The notes under the pieces were generated by a model that did not search any database, was not told the origin of the DNA, and was given only the letters and a program-made list of their open reading frames with translations. A stretch of DNA of 64,000 bases from Ferruginibacter sp. (GTDB lineage: Bacteria > Bacteroidota > Bacteroidia > Chitinophagales > Chitinophagaceae): assembly GCA_013141115.1 (NCBI GenBank), contig JABFRP010000002.1, positions 533,649 to 597,648 of the forward strand, in the 5' to 3' direction. This document shows positions 25,468 to 34,174 of the stretch, piece after piece. Every line of letters starts with the position of its first letter. Position 1 is the first letter of the stretch. Both the position numbers and the translations under genes were made by a program.

Positions 25468-25582
25468 ACTTCGAATTGAAAAATATAAAATATCGAAATG
25501 TATTAAACAGATTGAATAATCCAAAGTTGTTTTTAAATTAAAAACATTCGAAGTTCTATATTAACCATTCAATATTAAAATG
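25468..25582. repeat. Periodic palindrome C between frr and the desaturase-like gene
   Basis: The left arm (25468-25500) and right arm (25544-25582) are A/T-rich with 7-8-base periodicity. ACTTCGAAT at the left pairs with ATTCGAAGT at the right. The right arm ends three bases before the next start codon. It is more degenerate than the other elements. Confidence 0.45.
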
Positions 25583-25584
25583 CT

Positions 25585-26466
25585 ATGCAATCTGCAAGGG
25601 AAACATGGTTTTTACTTTTGTCTGTTCCCTTTTATGCCCTGTTGATTGGTATCGAAATTTTATTAAGCAACTGGCATCATAAAAAATTTTACTCCTTTAA
25701 AGAAACATTACAAAATGTTTACCTCACTTTAATTAATGCCGGTTTGGATGTATTATTGCGCTGGGCATTTTACATTGCTGTACTTAACTGGAGTTATAAC
25801 CATCATTTTTTAAAAATAGAAAATGCCTGGCTGTATTGGTTTGCATTATTTATTGCAGAAGATCTTGCTTTTTATATAGAGCATCGGGTTGATCATTATT
25901 GCCGTATATTCTGGGCAGTACATGTTACCCACCACTCTTCCGAAGAATTTAATCTTACTACAGGTTTCCGTTCATCGGTATTGCAGCCGGTGTATCGGTT
26001 TGTGTATTTGATGCCATTAGCCTTTGCAGGTTTTCATCCGCTGGACATAGTTTTTATGTACTCCATCACACAGACTTATGGCATACTTGTACATACGCAA
26101 TATATTAATAAGATGCCCCGTTGGTTTGAAAGTGTTTTCGTAAGCCCCAGCCACCATCGTGTACACCATGCCAGCAATATTATTTATTTGGATAAAAACA
26201 TGGGTATGTGCCTTATTATCTGGGATAAACTATTCGGTACGTTTCAGGAAGAATTGGTAACAGAACCTGTAAAATACGGCCTTACCAAGCCGGTGGAGCA
26301 TCATAACCATCCGCTGAAAATTATTTTTCATGAGTGGCAGAATATTGGCAAGGATATTACTCAAAAAATACCTTTTAGCATCCGCCTTAAATATTTATTT
26401 ATGCCTCCCGGCTGGAGCCACGATGGAAGCGGTAAAACGGCGAAAGAGTTACGGCAACAATTATAA
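25585..26466 (+). CDS. Sterol-desaturase/fatty-acid-hydroxylase superfamily membrane enzyme
   Basis: A 293-residue integral membrane di-iron enzyme candidate with about four to five helices. The histidine clusters of the superfamily are visible: HRVDH, HVTHHSSEE and HHRVHHASN. Such enzymes hydroxylate or desaturate lipids; alkylglycerol monooxygenase-like and carotenoid-type members also exist, and the substrate is not evident. It ends before a convergent histidine kinase. Confidence 0.88.
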   Translation: MQSARETWFLLLSVPFYALLIGIEILLSNWHHKKFYSFKETLQNVYLTLINAGLDVLLRWAFYIAVLNWSYNHHFLKIENAWLYWFALFIAEDLAFYIEHRVDHYCRIFWAVHVTHHSSEEFNLTTGFRSSVLQPVYRFVYLMPLAFAGFHPLDIVFMYSITQTYGILVHTQYINKMPRWFESVFVSPSHHRVHHASNIIYLDKNMGMCLIIWDKLFGTFQEELVTEPVKYGLTKPVEHHNHPLKIIFHEWQNIGKDITQKIPFSIRLKYLFMPPGWSHDGSGKTAKELRQQL

Positions 26467-26523
26467 TCTGCAATTAATTTAATAAGGTTGAAGTGTTACA
26501 AAAGTATTCATCCTGCTTTACCA

Positions 26524-29100
26524 TTAAGCTGCTACAGGAACAGTTACTGTTAAAACACAACCTTTACCCGGCTGTGAAACAAAACTGGCGATACCGTTGT
26601 AAGATGCAGCCCTGCTTTTAATATTATCTATACCGATCCCATTTTGCTTTTTTTCAGTATCAAAACCAACACCATTATCAGTAATTGACAACTGAATAAA
26701 ATTTTCGTTTTGTGAAAGATTAATTGCCACTTTTGTAGCATGAGCATGTTTTAAAATATTATTCAGATGCTCTTGTACTATCCTGAAAATATTCAGTTTG
26801 AATTTATCGGTAACCTTTTTTTCATTAAAGCTATTTAGCTTACAGCAAATTTTAATGGGGTTTACTGTAGCCATATCAATAGCAAGATTATCAATTGCAA
26901 TAGACAGGCCCAGGTTTTTTATAACATCTGTTGTAAGGCCTTTGGTTAATTTCCTTATCTCTTCAATTGCAGTAAGTGTATATTCGGATGAGCGGCTTAA
27001 ATACATGGCACTATTCACGCCTCCCTTTTTTGCCATTTCCAAAAACATCCGGGATGCACCCAACAACTGGTTTATATTGTCGTGCAGCTCCTTTCCTATG
27101 TTAGATCTTTCCATTTCCGTAGCATCTTCTGTTGCTTCAGTAATTTGTTTTTCTTTCAATTTTATTTCATGATCCAGTTTTTCTTCCAGCACTTTTTGTT
27201 TGCTTACATCATGTAACGAGCCAATGATACGGTAAGCTTTGCCATTGGCATCTCTTAAAACAACCCGGCTACCCACTACATCAACAATGGAATTATCTGC
27301 TCTCAAAAATCTATAAGCGGATTTCCAGTAGGTTTCCTTTGACGCTATCATTTTTTGATAGTCCAGTATTACTGCATCTTTGTCATCGGGATGAATATGG
27401 CTAAACCAATCGGCCGACTGTGTCATATTATCCGTTATCTTATACCCATACTCTTTTTCATATGCATCACTTATTATTACTACATCTGCCACCAGGTCAG
27501 AATCGAAAAACACATCGCCGGAAGCATTAAAAATGAGTTTAAAATTTTCTTTATAATCAGAAATCTGTTTTGCATTAAATGCAATTTCATCATCTAGTTT
27601 TTCTTCCAGTTCCTTCTGGCGGCTAAGATCCTGCATGGCGCCAATCATACGGTAAGCTTTACCGGCTGCATCTCTTATAATACTGGCCCGTACATATACT
27701 TTTGCAATAGCTCCATTGGCTTTTGTAACCCGGTATGCATGTTCCCAATTTGTGGCGCAGGAAATAAGAGTTTCATGCAATTCCTGTTCAATTATTTTTC
27801 TATCATCGGGGTGCAGGTAATCACTCCAGTCAGTAATCATATTACCCTTATTATTCTTTATACTATAGCCAAATAATTCTTCAAACCCTTCTCCAATAAA
27901 TACATCATTGGTAACTAAATTCCAATCCCATATCACATCAAAAGAAAGTTTAGCCGCCAGCAGAAATTTTTCTGTGTCTTCTTCATGTATAGTAATTTGT
28001 TCCTGTAGTTTTTTATCAAGGGCCTGCAAACTACTAACATCTTGTATGGCACCAATTAAACGTACTGCTTTTCCCTCTTCGTCTCTCAAAATACTTGCCC
28101 TGCTAGTAGTAGCAGCTACAGAGCCATCACGCCGTTTAAACATAAAATTATCGTTCCAAACTTTACTGCCGGAAGCAATCGTTTGCAATAATTTATTTTC
28201 TACCACTTCCTTTTCTTCTATAAGCAGGCAGCGACAGAAGTCTGTAAAATTCATAATATTGTTCCGCACTTTATACCCAAACACTTCTTCAATGCTATCA
28301 CCTACATATATCTGACCGGTAGCGGTATCCCAATCCCACATTACATCATAGGATGATTTGGCAATGTATTTTATCCATTCATTATTTTCCGCCAACCTTG
28401 CGTTTGATTTTGCCTGTGCTTCAATAATATTATCGTCAACAATTTTTTGCTTTTTATTATCTATATTTTTTTGTTTTGATTTTGCTGTAATTATATTATC
28501 AGCCACTACCTTTTCTTTTTTTATGTCAATAGCCTTTTGTTTAGATTTAGCAATTGTAATATTATCTGCCACTATTTTATCTCTCCTTATATCAATTGCT
28601 TTTTGTTTTGAGTTTGCAATAACAATATTATCCGCCACTACTTTTTCTTTTTCATCATCGCTTTTCTTTTGGTCTAAAAAACGTTGTGTTACATCGGTAA
28701 TGGTGGTAATTGATTTTTCAAGACCATGTTCCCCTGTAAAAGTTGCAGATGTTATTTCGCAGGAAAGTGATTTGCCTGTTTTTTTAATTACCAGCACCAA
28801 AGCTTTGGATTGTCCATCTGCAGTTCTTTGTTTTAGCATTTGTTTAAAACTGCTTTCTTCAACAGCAAAAATATCAGCCCTGTTTTTAGTAAGTAACTCT
28901 TTTTTTGAATAACCCAGCAGTTTGCAGGCTGCCCCGTTAGCCATTATAATTTTACCGCTACTTACTATTATAATAACATTGGCCTGTGCCACATTATCAA
29001 AAGCAAGATGGCTAAGGTTGTCATCAGTTGTAGCAGCAGATTTTATGTTAACATTAATTGACCGGGCTGTGCTTTCAGGTAAAATTTTACGCATAAACAT
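26524..29100 (-). CDS. Multi-PAS sensor histidine kinase (HisKA_3) with a tandem 22-residue repeat
   Basis: An 858-residue cytosolic kinase with no membrane segment. Four PAS/PAC modules lie at about 30-145, 245-365, 380-495 and 515-635; the PACs end in recurring RLIGAIQDVS / RMIGAMQDLS / RIIGSLHDVS motifs. Residues 154-241 between PAS1 and PAS2 are four near-identical 22-residue units (ADNI.IAKSKQKAID type), probably a coiled coil. The phospho-His is near residue 673 (IGKELHDNINQLL). The HATPase_c domain carries ITDNGVGFD and GIGIDNI. No response regulator is adjacent. ATG at 29100 or the ATG six bases later could be the start. Confidence 0.92.
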   Translation of the reverse strand: MFMRKILPESTARSINVNIKSAATTDDNLSHLAFDNVAQANVIIIVSSGKIIMANGAACKLLGYSKKELLTKNRADIFAVEESSFKQMLKQRTADGQSKALVLVIKKTGKSLSCEITSATFTGEHGLEKSITTITDVTQRFLDQKKSDDEKEKVVADNIVIANSKQKAIDIRRDKIVADNITIAKSKQKAIDIKKEKVVADNIITAKSKQKNIDNKKQKIVDDNIIEAQAKSNARLAENNEWIKYIAKSSYDVMWDWDTATGQIYVGDSIEEVFGYKVRNNIMNFTDFCRCLLIEEKEVVENKLLQTIASGSKVWNDNFMFKRRDGSVAATTSRASILRDEEGKAVRLIGAIQDVSSLQALDKKLQEQITIHEEDTEKFLLAAKLSFDVIWDWNLVTNDVFIGEGFEELFGYSIKNNKGNMITDWSDYLHPDDRKIIEQELHETLISCATNWEHAYRVTKANGAIAKVYVRASIIRDAAGKAYRMIGAMQDLSRQKELEEKLDDEIAFNAKQISDYKENFKLIFNASGDVFFDSDLVADVVIISDAYEKEYGYKITDNMTQSADWFSHIHPDDKDAVILDYQKMIASKETYWKSAYRFLRADNSIVDVVGSRVVLRDANGKAYRIIGSLHDVSKQKVLEEKLDHEIKLKEKQITEATEDATEMERSNIGKELHDNINQLLGASRMFLEMAKKGGVNSAMYLSRSSEYTLTAIEEIRKLTKGLTTDVIKNLGLSIAIDNLAIDMATVNPIKICCKLNSFNEKKVTDKFKLNIFRIVQEHLNNILKHAHATKVAINLSQNENFIQLSITDNGVGFDTEKKQNGIGIDNIKSRAASYNGIASFVSQPGKGCVLTVTVPVAA
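28378..28641 (-). repeat. Four tandem 66-bp coding repeats in the PAS kinase
   Basis: Four consecutive 66-base units encode residues 154-241. Units 1-3 are nearly identical at protein level and unit 4 is diverged. The pattern indicates recent tandem duplication of a signalling-helix segment. Multiples of 22 residues change linker length without breaking frame. Confidence 0.8.
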
Positions 29101-29350
29101 ATAAGGTTAATGAGTAAGGTATTTAAATTAAATCTTGCTGCTATTGTATATTTATTTTTAAATATTACATAATTCACACATCACCCTATAGCAGCACAAA
29201 TTTTAGTTTTACAAATGCAGGTATTAATTGTATTTACTACAACTTGTTATAAAACACAGCCCCACTCTCTCAAGTGGGGCCACACATACATACCTAAATA
29301 CAAAGTTTATAAAAATGTTTTTACCCATTTCTGGTTAAAAACATCAGTAA
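29101..29350. other. Intergenic region between ftsZ and the PAS kinase
   Basis: 250 bases without a gene. The only clear element is the GC-rich hairpin at 29259-29280, listed separately. The remainder is AT-rich and presumably holds the minus-strand promoter of the PAS kinase, although no exact -7 box was found. Confidence 0.35.
29259..29280 (-). terminator. Hairpin downstream of ftsZ
   Basis: GCCCCACT pairs perfectly with AGTGGGGC across a 6-base loop, about 70 bases after the ftsZ stop on the minus strand. GTGTTTTATAA follows. It is a probable end for the dcw transcript, though the T-tract is weak. Confidence 0.5.
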
Positions 29351-31267
29351 TTAATCAGGTTTTTTACCATCTAAAAAGCTGTTGATAGTGCTAATCTCTG
29401 CCTGGTTATTATCGTCGGACTTTACAGTATAGTTACTGTAAAAATTTTCTACGTCGGCAATGGAATTGTGTAATTCCATATTGCGGCGAAGGTAAGCTGG
29501 AACCATTTCAAACTCATTATTCGGATCGGCTGCATTGATGTTGAATGACAAATTACGCAGCTTCGCAATGCGTTCTATAGCCCGGCGCCTAAGTTCCTCT
29601 GTTTCGTCCTGCGGTGCAGGCTCCTCAACATTGGACATCATGATGGGCTGAGTTTGTTGTACAAGTTGCTCTTCCTCCGCCGCTTGATGGGATTTAACCA
29701 CCAGCTGCATTTCTTCAACTTCGGTTTCGTCGGCCTTAATTGTTAGTTGCAATGGCAGTAGCTCCTCGGTAGAATTGGATTCTGGTTTAGGTTGTTCCTC
29801 CACATAAATTTGCGAAGGCTTCGCCAATTTAACCCCCGACGAAGGGGCATTGCTAGCATCTTTATTAATTGCTGAAATATTAGTTGTAACGCTGGTTTTA
29901 CTAACGGGTTTTTCGGTGGGTATCGAAGTGCTGAGTATATCAAACGCTACTACAGGTGTTTGATCTGCGGCCGAAGATATTTCAAAAAACACCGGCGCTT
30001 CTTCAATTTTTTCCCCAGTAGTTTTACTTGGTGGTTCTACTTTTATTTGTTCTGTTTTAGTTTCTACCAACTTCGGCATCATCTCATCTTCTATCATTTG
30101 CACAGCAGGTGCTTCGCTTATTTCTGCAATGGCCTGCTCCTCTTCTTTTTCATCAAACTGAAAAGTAGGTTGTAGTGGTTGTGGCACCACCTTAACTGCT
30201 TTAGGTGCATGTTGTTCTTTAACCGGCATCTCCAGTGTCATTACAATCTTATCATCTTTCTTTACTTCAGCAACCACTTCCGCCTTCTTTTCAAAAGGAT
30301 CTTTATGTTCAAAACCTGTTGCTATTAATGTAATACCTATCTCACTTCCTAAAGTATTATCATAACCCAAACCTAAAATCACATCAGTATCTTCTCCTGC
30401 ATTACTCAATAAATAATTTTGAATTACTTCAACCTCGTCCATAGTAAATTCATGTTCGCCCTCAGCAGAATTGATGTTGATCAATATCCATTTTGCACCA
30501 CGGATATCATTATCATTCAGCAATGGAGAATTCAAAGCATTTTCTATAGCCAGTTGTGCCCTGTTTTCGCCTTCGGCAGATGCACTGCCCAAAATAGCCA
30601 CGCCTCCATTACTCATCACAGTACATACATCGGCAAAATCCACATTGATTTGACCGGTGCTGTTAATTACATCGGTAATACATTTTGCTGCAGTTGCTAA
30701 AACGTTATCTGCTTTTGCAAAAGCTTCTTTCATTTTTAAATTGCCAAACTGATGACGTAATTTATCATTACTGATCACCAATAAAGTATCCACATGATTT
30801 TTCAACAGCATAATACCTTCTTCTGCCTGGGCAATTCTTTTTTTGCCTTCATACGCAAATGGAGTGGTAACTATACCAACTGTAAGTATACCCAGATCTT
30901 TACAAATTTTTGCAAGGATGGGTGCACCACCTGTGCCTGTACCACCACCCATACCGGCAGTGATAAAAGCCATCTTGGTATTTACTTCCAGGATGCGTTT
31001 TATTTCTTCTAAACTTTCTTCAGTAGCCTGCCTGCCAATAGCAGGATTAGCACCGGCACCTAAACCTTGTGTAAGGTGTGGGCCTAACTGAATTTTATTA
31101 GGCACCTTACTCTGCGAAATTGCCTGTGCATCGGTATTACAAATAATGAAGTTTACACCTTCAATATTTTGTGAGAACATGTGGTTTACTGCATTACTGC
31201 CTCCCCCGCCAACACCTATCACCTTAATGATGGAAGACTGTTCTTTTGGCAAATCAAAATGTATCAT
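29351..31267 (-). CDS. ftsZ: Cell division protein FtsZ
   Basis: A 638-residue tubulin-like GTPase that polymerises into the Z ring. The N-terminal GTPase core opens with IIKVIGVGGGGSNAVNHM and has the tubulin signature GGGTGTGGAP near residue 107. The second domain includes the CTVMSNGGVAILG region. After about residue 325 a long acidic, Pro/Gln-rich linker follows (about 280 residues), ending STINSFLDGKKPD, a tail common in Bacteroidota FtsZ. It is last in the dcw cluster, behind ftsA and palindrome D. Confidence 0.97.
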   Translation of the reverse strand: MIHFDLPKEQSSIIKVIGVGGGGSNAVNHMFSQNIEGVNFIICNTDAQAISQSKVPNKIQLGPHLTQGLGAGANPAIGRQATEESLEEIKRILEVNTKMAFITAGMGGGTGTGGAPILAKICKDLGILTVGIVTTPFAYEGKKRIAQAEEGIMLLKNHVDTLLVISNDKLRHQFGNLKMKEAFAKADNVLATAAKCITDVINSTGQINVDFADVCTVMSNGGVAILGSASAEGENRAQLAIENALNSPLLNDNDIRGAKWILININSAEGEHEFTMDEVEVIQNYLLSNAGEDTDVILGLGYDNTLGSEIGITLIATGFEHKDPFEKKAEVVAEVKKDDKIVMTLEMPVKEQHAPKAVKVVPQPLQPTFQFDEKEEEQAIAEISEAPAVQMIEDEMMPKLVETKTEQIKVEPPSKTTGEKIEEAPVFFEISSAADQTPVVAFDILSTSIPTEKPVSKTSVTTNISAINKDASNAPSSGVKLAKPSQIYVEEQPKPESNSTEELLPLQLTIKADETEVEEMQLVVKSHQAAEEEQLVQQTQPIMMSNVEEPAPQDETEELRRRAIERIAKLRNLSFNINAADPNNEFEMVPAYLRRNMELHNSIADVENFYSNYTVKSDDNNQAEISTINSFLDGKKPD

Positions 31268-31303
31268 AATCGTTTATTTGTGGGTTAGTACTTGTATATT
31301 TTT

Positions 31304-31404
31304 AATGTTGAATTTGCGAATATCGAATGGGGAATGTTTTCATATACCGTCCTCTTCTCTTTTCCTGTTAATACATTCGATATTCGCACATTCTATATTC
31401 ATCA
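31304..31404. repeat. Periodic palindrome D between ftsA and ftsZ
   Basis: GAAT recurs every 7-8 bases in the left arm (31304-31337) and ATTC every 7-8 bases in the right arm (31371-31404). The core TGCGAATATCGAATG is matched exactly by its reverse complement in the other arm. The right arm ends at the ftsA stop codon. Confidence 0.65.
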
Positions 31405-32775
31405 TTATAACTTAGCGTCTTCTTCTTCTTTAAATAAATCTATCAAACCATTTTTAAAACCATCCATAAATCCTTTTAAAGTTTTACGCTGCTTTATTTT
31501 TACAGTTTTAGTTTCTTCTACTACATCCAATACTTCATCAACAGGTTGTTGTTGCAAAGCACTGGGTACTTCTACTTTTCTAAATGTTTCTTCAAACTGT
31601 TTATTTTTATTTTCGTAATCATTATAGCCTTTTAATATTAAACCAATACAAGTGCTGTACATTGGTTTGGCCAACTCATCAATATGGCCCGATGCCAGGT
31701 GTTCGTTGGGGTAACCAATTCTTGCATTTAACCCGGTAACATATTCTGTTAACTGAATTAAATGTTTTAATTGAGAACCACCACCGGTTAATATAATACC
31801 ACCATTCAACATCCTGGTATCTAACCCTACTTGTTTTAAATGATAAGTAACAAAATCCATTATTTCACTCATACGTGCCTGTATGATAGCCGCTAAATTC
31901 TTTACAGAAATTTCTTTGGGCGCCATACCACGTAAGCCTGGTATGGTAATAAATGCATTTGATTTTGCTTCGTCGCTTAATGCACTGCCAAACTGCACTT
32001 TCATTTGCTCGGCCTGAGTTTTTAAAACGCCCAAACCGGTTTTAATATCGTTGGTAATATTCTCACCACCGAAAGGAATAACCGCAGTATGTTTTAAAAT
32101 ACCTTCATAAAAAACAGCAAGATCTGTTGTACCACCACCAATATCTACAATAGCAACACCTGCTTCCAGATCCTGATCGCACATTACGGCAGCAGCAGAT
32201 GCCAATGGTTGTAATACCAGATCTTTGGTTTGCAGCCCTGCTTTTTCTACACTTCTGTTAATATTGCGGATGGCATTTTTATCGCCGGTGATAATATGAA
32301 AATTAGCGCCCACTTTTACACCACTGTATCCAATGGGGTTAGGGATATTCTGAAAATTATCCACCGTAAATTCCTGCGGTATCACATCAATGATCTGATC
32401 GCCTGCGGGAATGTATGTGCGGTACTGATCGGCAATTAAGCGATCAATTTCGCCCTGACTTATTTCGTCTTCCACTGCCTGGCGTACTATATCGCCACGG
32501 GTTTGTAAACTTTTTATATGATGGCCTGCAATACCTACATACACTTCTCCAATTTCTAAATTAGGATTACTGTCGTAGCAATTTTTTAATGCCATTTCGA
32601 TGGCTTTGATAGTTTGATCGATGTTTAACACCATGCCGTGTTGCACACCGTTACTGTTAGCCCGGCCAAAACCAAGTATCTCCAGTTTGCCGTATTCGTT
32701 TTTTCTACCGGCAATTGCAGCAATCTTTGTGGTGCCGATATCCAGGCCTACAATGATGGGTTGTTCGTGATTCAT
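31405..32775 (-). CDS. ftsA: Cell division protein FtsA
   Basis: A 456-residue actin-like ATPase that anchors FtsZ to the membrane. The phosphate-1 motif IVGLDIGTTKIAAIAG is at the N-terminus, phosphate-2 is VDIGGGTTDLAVF, and the adenosine motif is GGIILTGGGSQLKHL. The C-terminal segment GFMDGFKNGLIDLFKEE is amphipathic and fits the membrane-targeting helix. It lies between ftsQ and ftsZ, separated from each by a periodic palindrome. Confidence 0.97.
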   Translation of the reverse strand: MNHEQPIIVGLDIGTTKIAAIAGRKNEYGKLEILGFGRANSNGVQHGMVLNIDQTIKAIEMALKNCYDSNPNLEIGEVYVGIAGHHIKSLQTRGDIVRQAVEDEISQGEIDRLIADQYRTYIPAGDQIIDVIPQEFTVDNFQNIPNPIGYSGVKVGANFHIITGDKNAIRNINRSVEKAGLQTKDLVLQPLASAAAVMCDQDLEAGVAIVDIGGGTTDLAVFYEGILKHTAVIPFGGENITNDIKTGLGVLKTQAEQMKVQFGSALSDEAKSNAFITIPGLRGMAPKEISVKNLAAIIQARMSEIMDFVTYHLKQVGLDTRMLNGGIILTGGGSQLKHLIQLTEYVTGLNARIGYPNEHLASGHIDELAKPMYSTCIGLILKGYNDYENKNKQFEETFRKVEVPSALQQQPVDEVLDVVEETKTVKIKQRKTLKGFMDGFKNGLIDLFKEEEDAKL

Positions 32776-32805
32776 AATTGTATGTTTTGTGTGTGTTTGT
32801 GTACT

Positions 32806-32892
32806 GGTTGATGGTTAATAGTTGATAGTTCATGGATAGACTCTGTCATTTCAATTTCTTTTTTATGAACTATTGACCATGAACTATGAACT
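32806..32892. repeat. Periodic palindrome E between ftsQ and ftsA
   Basis: The left arm GGTTGAT GGTTAAT AGTTGAT AGTTCAT and right arm ATGAACT ATTGACC ATGAACT ATGAACT have a 7-base period and are reverse-complementary. The same word family occurs in palindrome B at 20567-20677. It fills the 120-base gap between the two genes. Confidence 0.7.
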
Positions 32893-32895
32893 GTT

Positions 32896-34143
32896 TTAAT
32901 ATTCATTTTTATTTTGCATTACTGCTTTTGGTTTGTCCGTTGCCGGCTTTACCACATTTGGTTTTGGCTTTACAGCCGGGTTTACAATTGGCTTTTTAGG
33001 AGGAACAGTGTTATTGTTGCTCTTGATAACAGGATTTGGTTTTGCCACTGCAGGTTTTGCAGCAACTGGTTTTGCAGAAGGAATTGGATTGGATGTTACA
33101 GGTTTTGCAAGGGGTAACGGATTAGGAACCTGTTGCTGGTTAGTTGGCTGCAGAGGTGATTCGTTGATGGCATTGGTCGTTTCAAAATTATCTTCTCTTT
33201 GTATCGATTGTTGTATCATACTGCTATCGGCAGTATTGTTGTTATTATCCTGTATAATTGTTTGCAAAGAATCTTCTGCCTGCCTTGCAGCATTAGCAGC
33301 TATCGCCTGCATTATTTGCAATGTTCTTACCGAGTCGGCCGTTTTATCTTCGGCACCTCTGATTTTTGCCACCACCTGATTTTTATACTGCACATTAATT
33401 ACACTGTATTTACTCCAGCCTGTTTTTACCATTACATTTTTATAAAACAATTGCAGCTTATTAAACTTTTCTTCAGCATCGGCAGCATTACCAAATACAA
33501 TTACCTGGCTACCAATTTTTGGAATCATCTCAAAATTGCGTTGTGCAGTAATATCCACCTGATCAATCATTGCCATTCTAAAAGAATCTTTTTGAATAGC
33601 GATACTGATATCTCTTACATCACCCAATAAATTGCTATCAGCCCTGGACAATACAATGTTGTCAGATGGAAAACCTGTAAACACCGGCAACCTTGCAGAG
33701 AATTTATCACTTAGCGGTAGCATGGCTAAAGCGGTATCTATATAAAAAGATGAACCCGCTGTTGTAAACACCCTTGCCACAGGCTCTCTTTCCTGCAGGC
33801 TTACTTTTAAAATATTATTATTATCAAAGAACAATTCTGCATTTTTTACCCACTTACTTTTTTCCAGTTCTGTTTCTATCTTGCGTAAATTAAAAGATCC
33901 GATTGTTTTTCCTATTGGATTGGCGTTGCAAATACTTTGTATAGTAGCCCTGATATCATTTTCATCTACAAATTTTTCATCTGCACTTTCAATACCTGTT
34001 ATTTTTATTTTAATGTCTTTACATTTTTTAGCATCGTTCTTACGAACGCCAGCCACCAATAACACAGTAGTTCCTGTGCCCACTGTTAACCACAGTATGG
34101 CAAAGAGAATTTTTTTAATACTATATCGTCTTCTATTTTCCAT
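32896..34143 (-). CDS. ftsQ: Cell division protein FtsQ with a long Pro/Lys-rich C-terminal tail
   Basis: A 415-residue inner-membrane protein with one N-terminal helix (about 11-27) and a periplasmic POTRA/FtsQ domain (about 40-265, including KKCKDIKIKITGIESADEKF at its start). Most FtsQ proteins have about 250-300 residues. Here a further ~130 follow: a Gln/Asn/Ser-rich stretch and then Pro/Lys/Ala/Val repeats (AKPVAAKPAVAKPNPV type) up to the stop. The tail would be periplasmic and might contact peptidoglycan (inference). Identification rests on the fold pattern and the position between murC and ftsA. Confidence 0.88.
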   Translation of the reverse strand: MENRRRYSIKKILFAILWLTVGTGTTVLLVAGVRKNDAKKCKDIKIKITGIESADEKFVDENDIRATIQSICNANPIGKTIGSFNLRKIETELEKSKWVKNAELFFDNNNILKVSLQEREPVARVFTTAGSSFYIDTALAMLPLSDKFSARLPVFTGFPSDNIVLSRADSNLLGDVRDISIAIQKDSFRMAMIDQVDITAQRNFEMIPKIGSQVIVFGNAADAEEKFNKLQLFYKNVMVKTGWSKYSVINVQYKNQVVAKIRGAEDKTADSVRTLQIMQAIAANAARQAEDSLQTIIQDNNNNTADSSMIQQSIQREDNFETTNAINESPLQPTNQQQVPNPLPLAKPVTSNPIPSAKPVAAKPAVAKPNPVIKSNNNTVPPKKPIVNPAVKPKPNVVKPATDKPKAVMQNKNEY

Positions 34144-34174
34144 TTTATCCCCGCTATGCAGAGATGATATTTTA

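Noticed and set aside
28358-28912. 184-residue plus-strand frame opposite the PAS kinase
   Set aside because: A shadow of the 66-bp tandem repeat; its own repeats mirror the kinase repeats.
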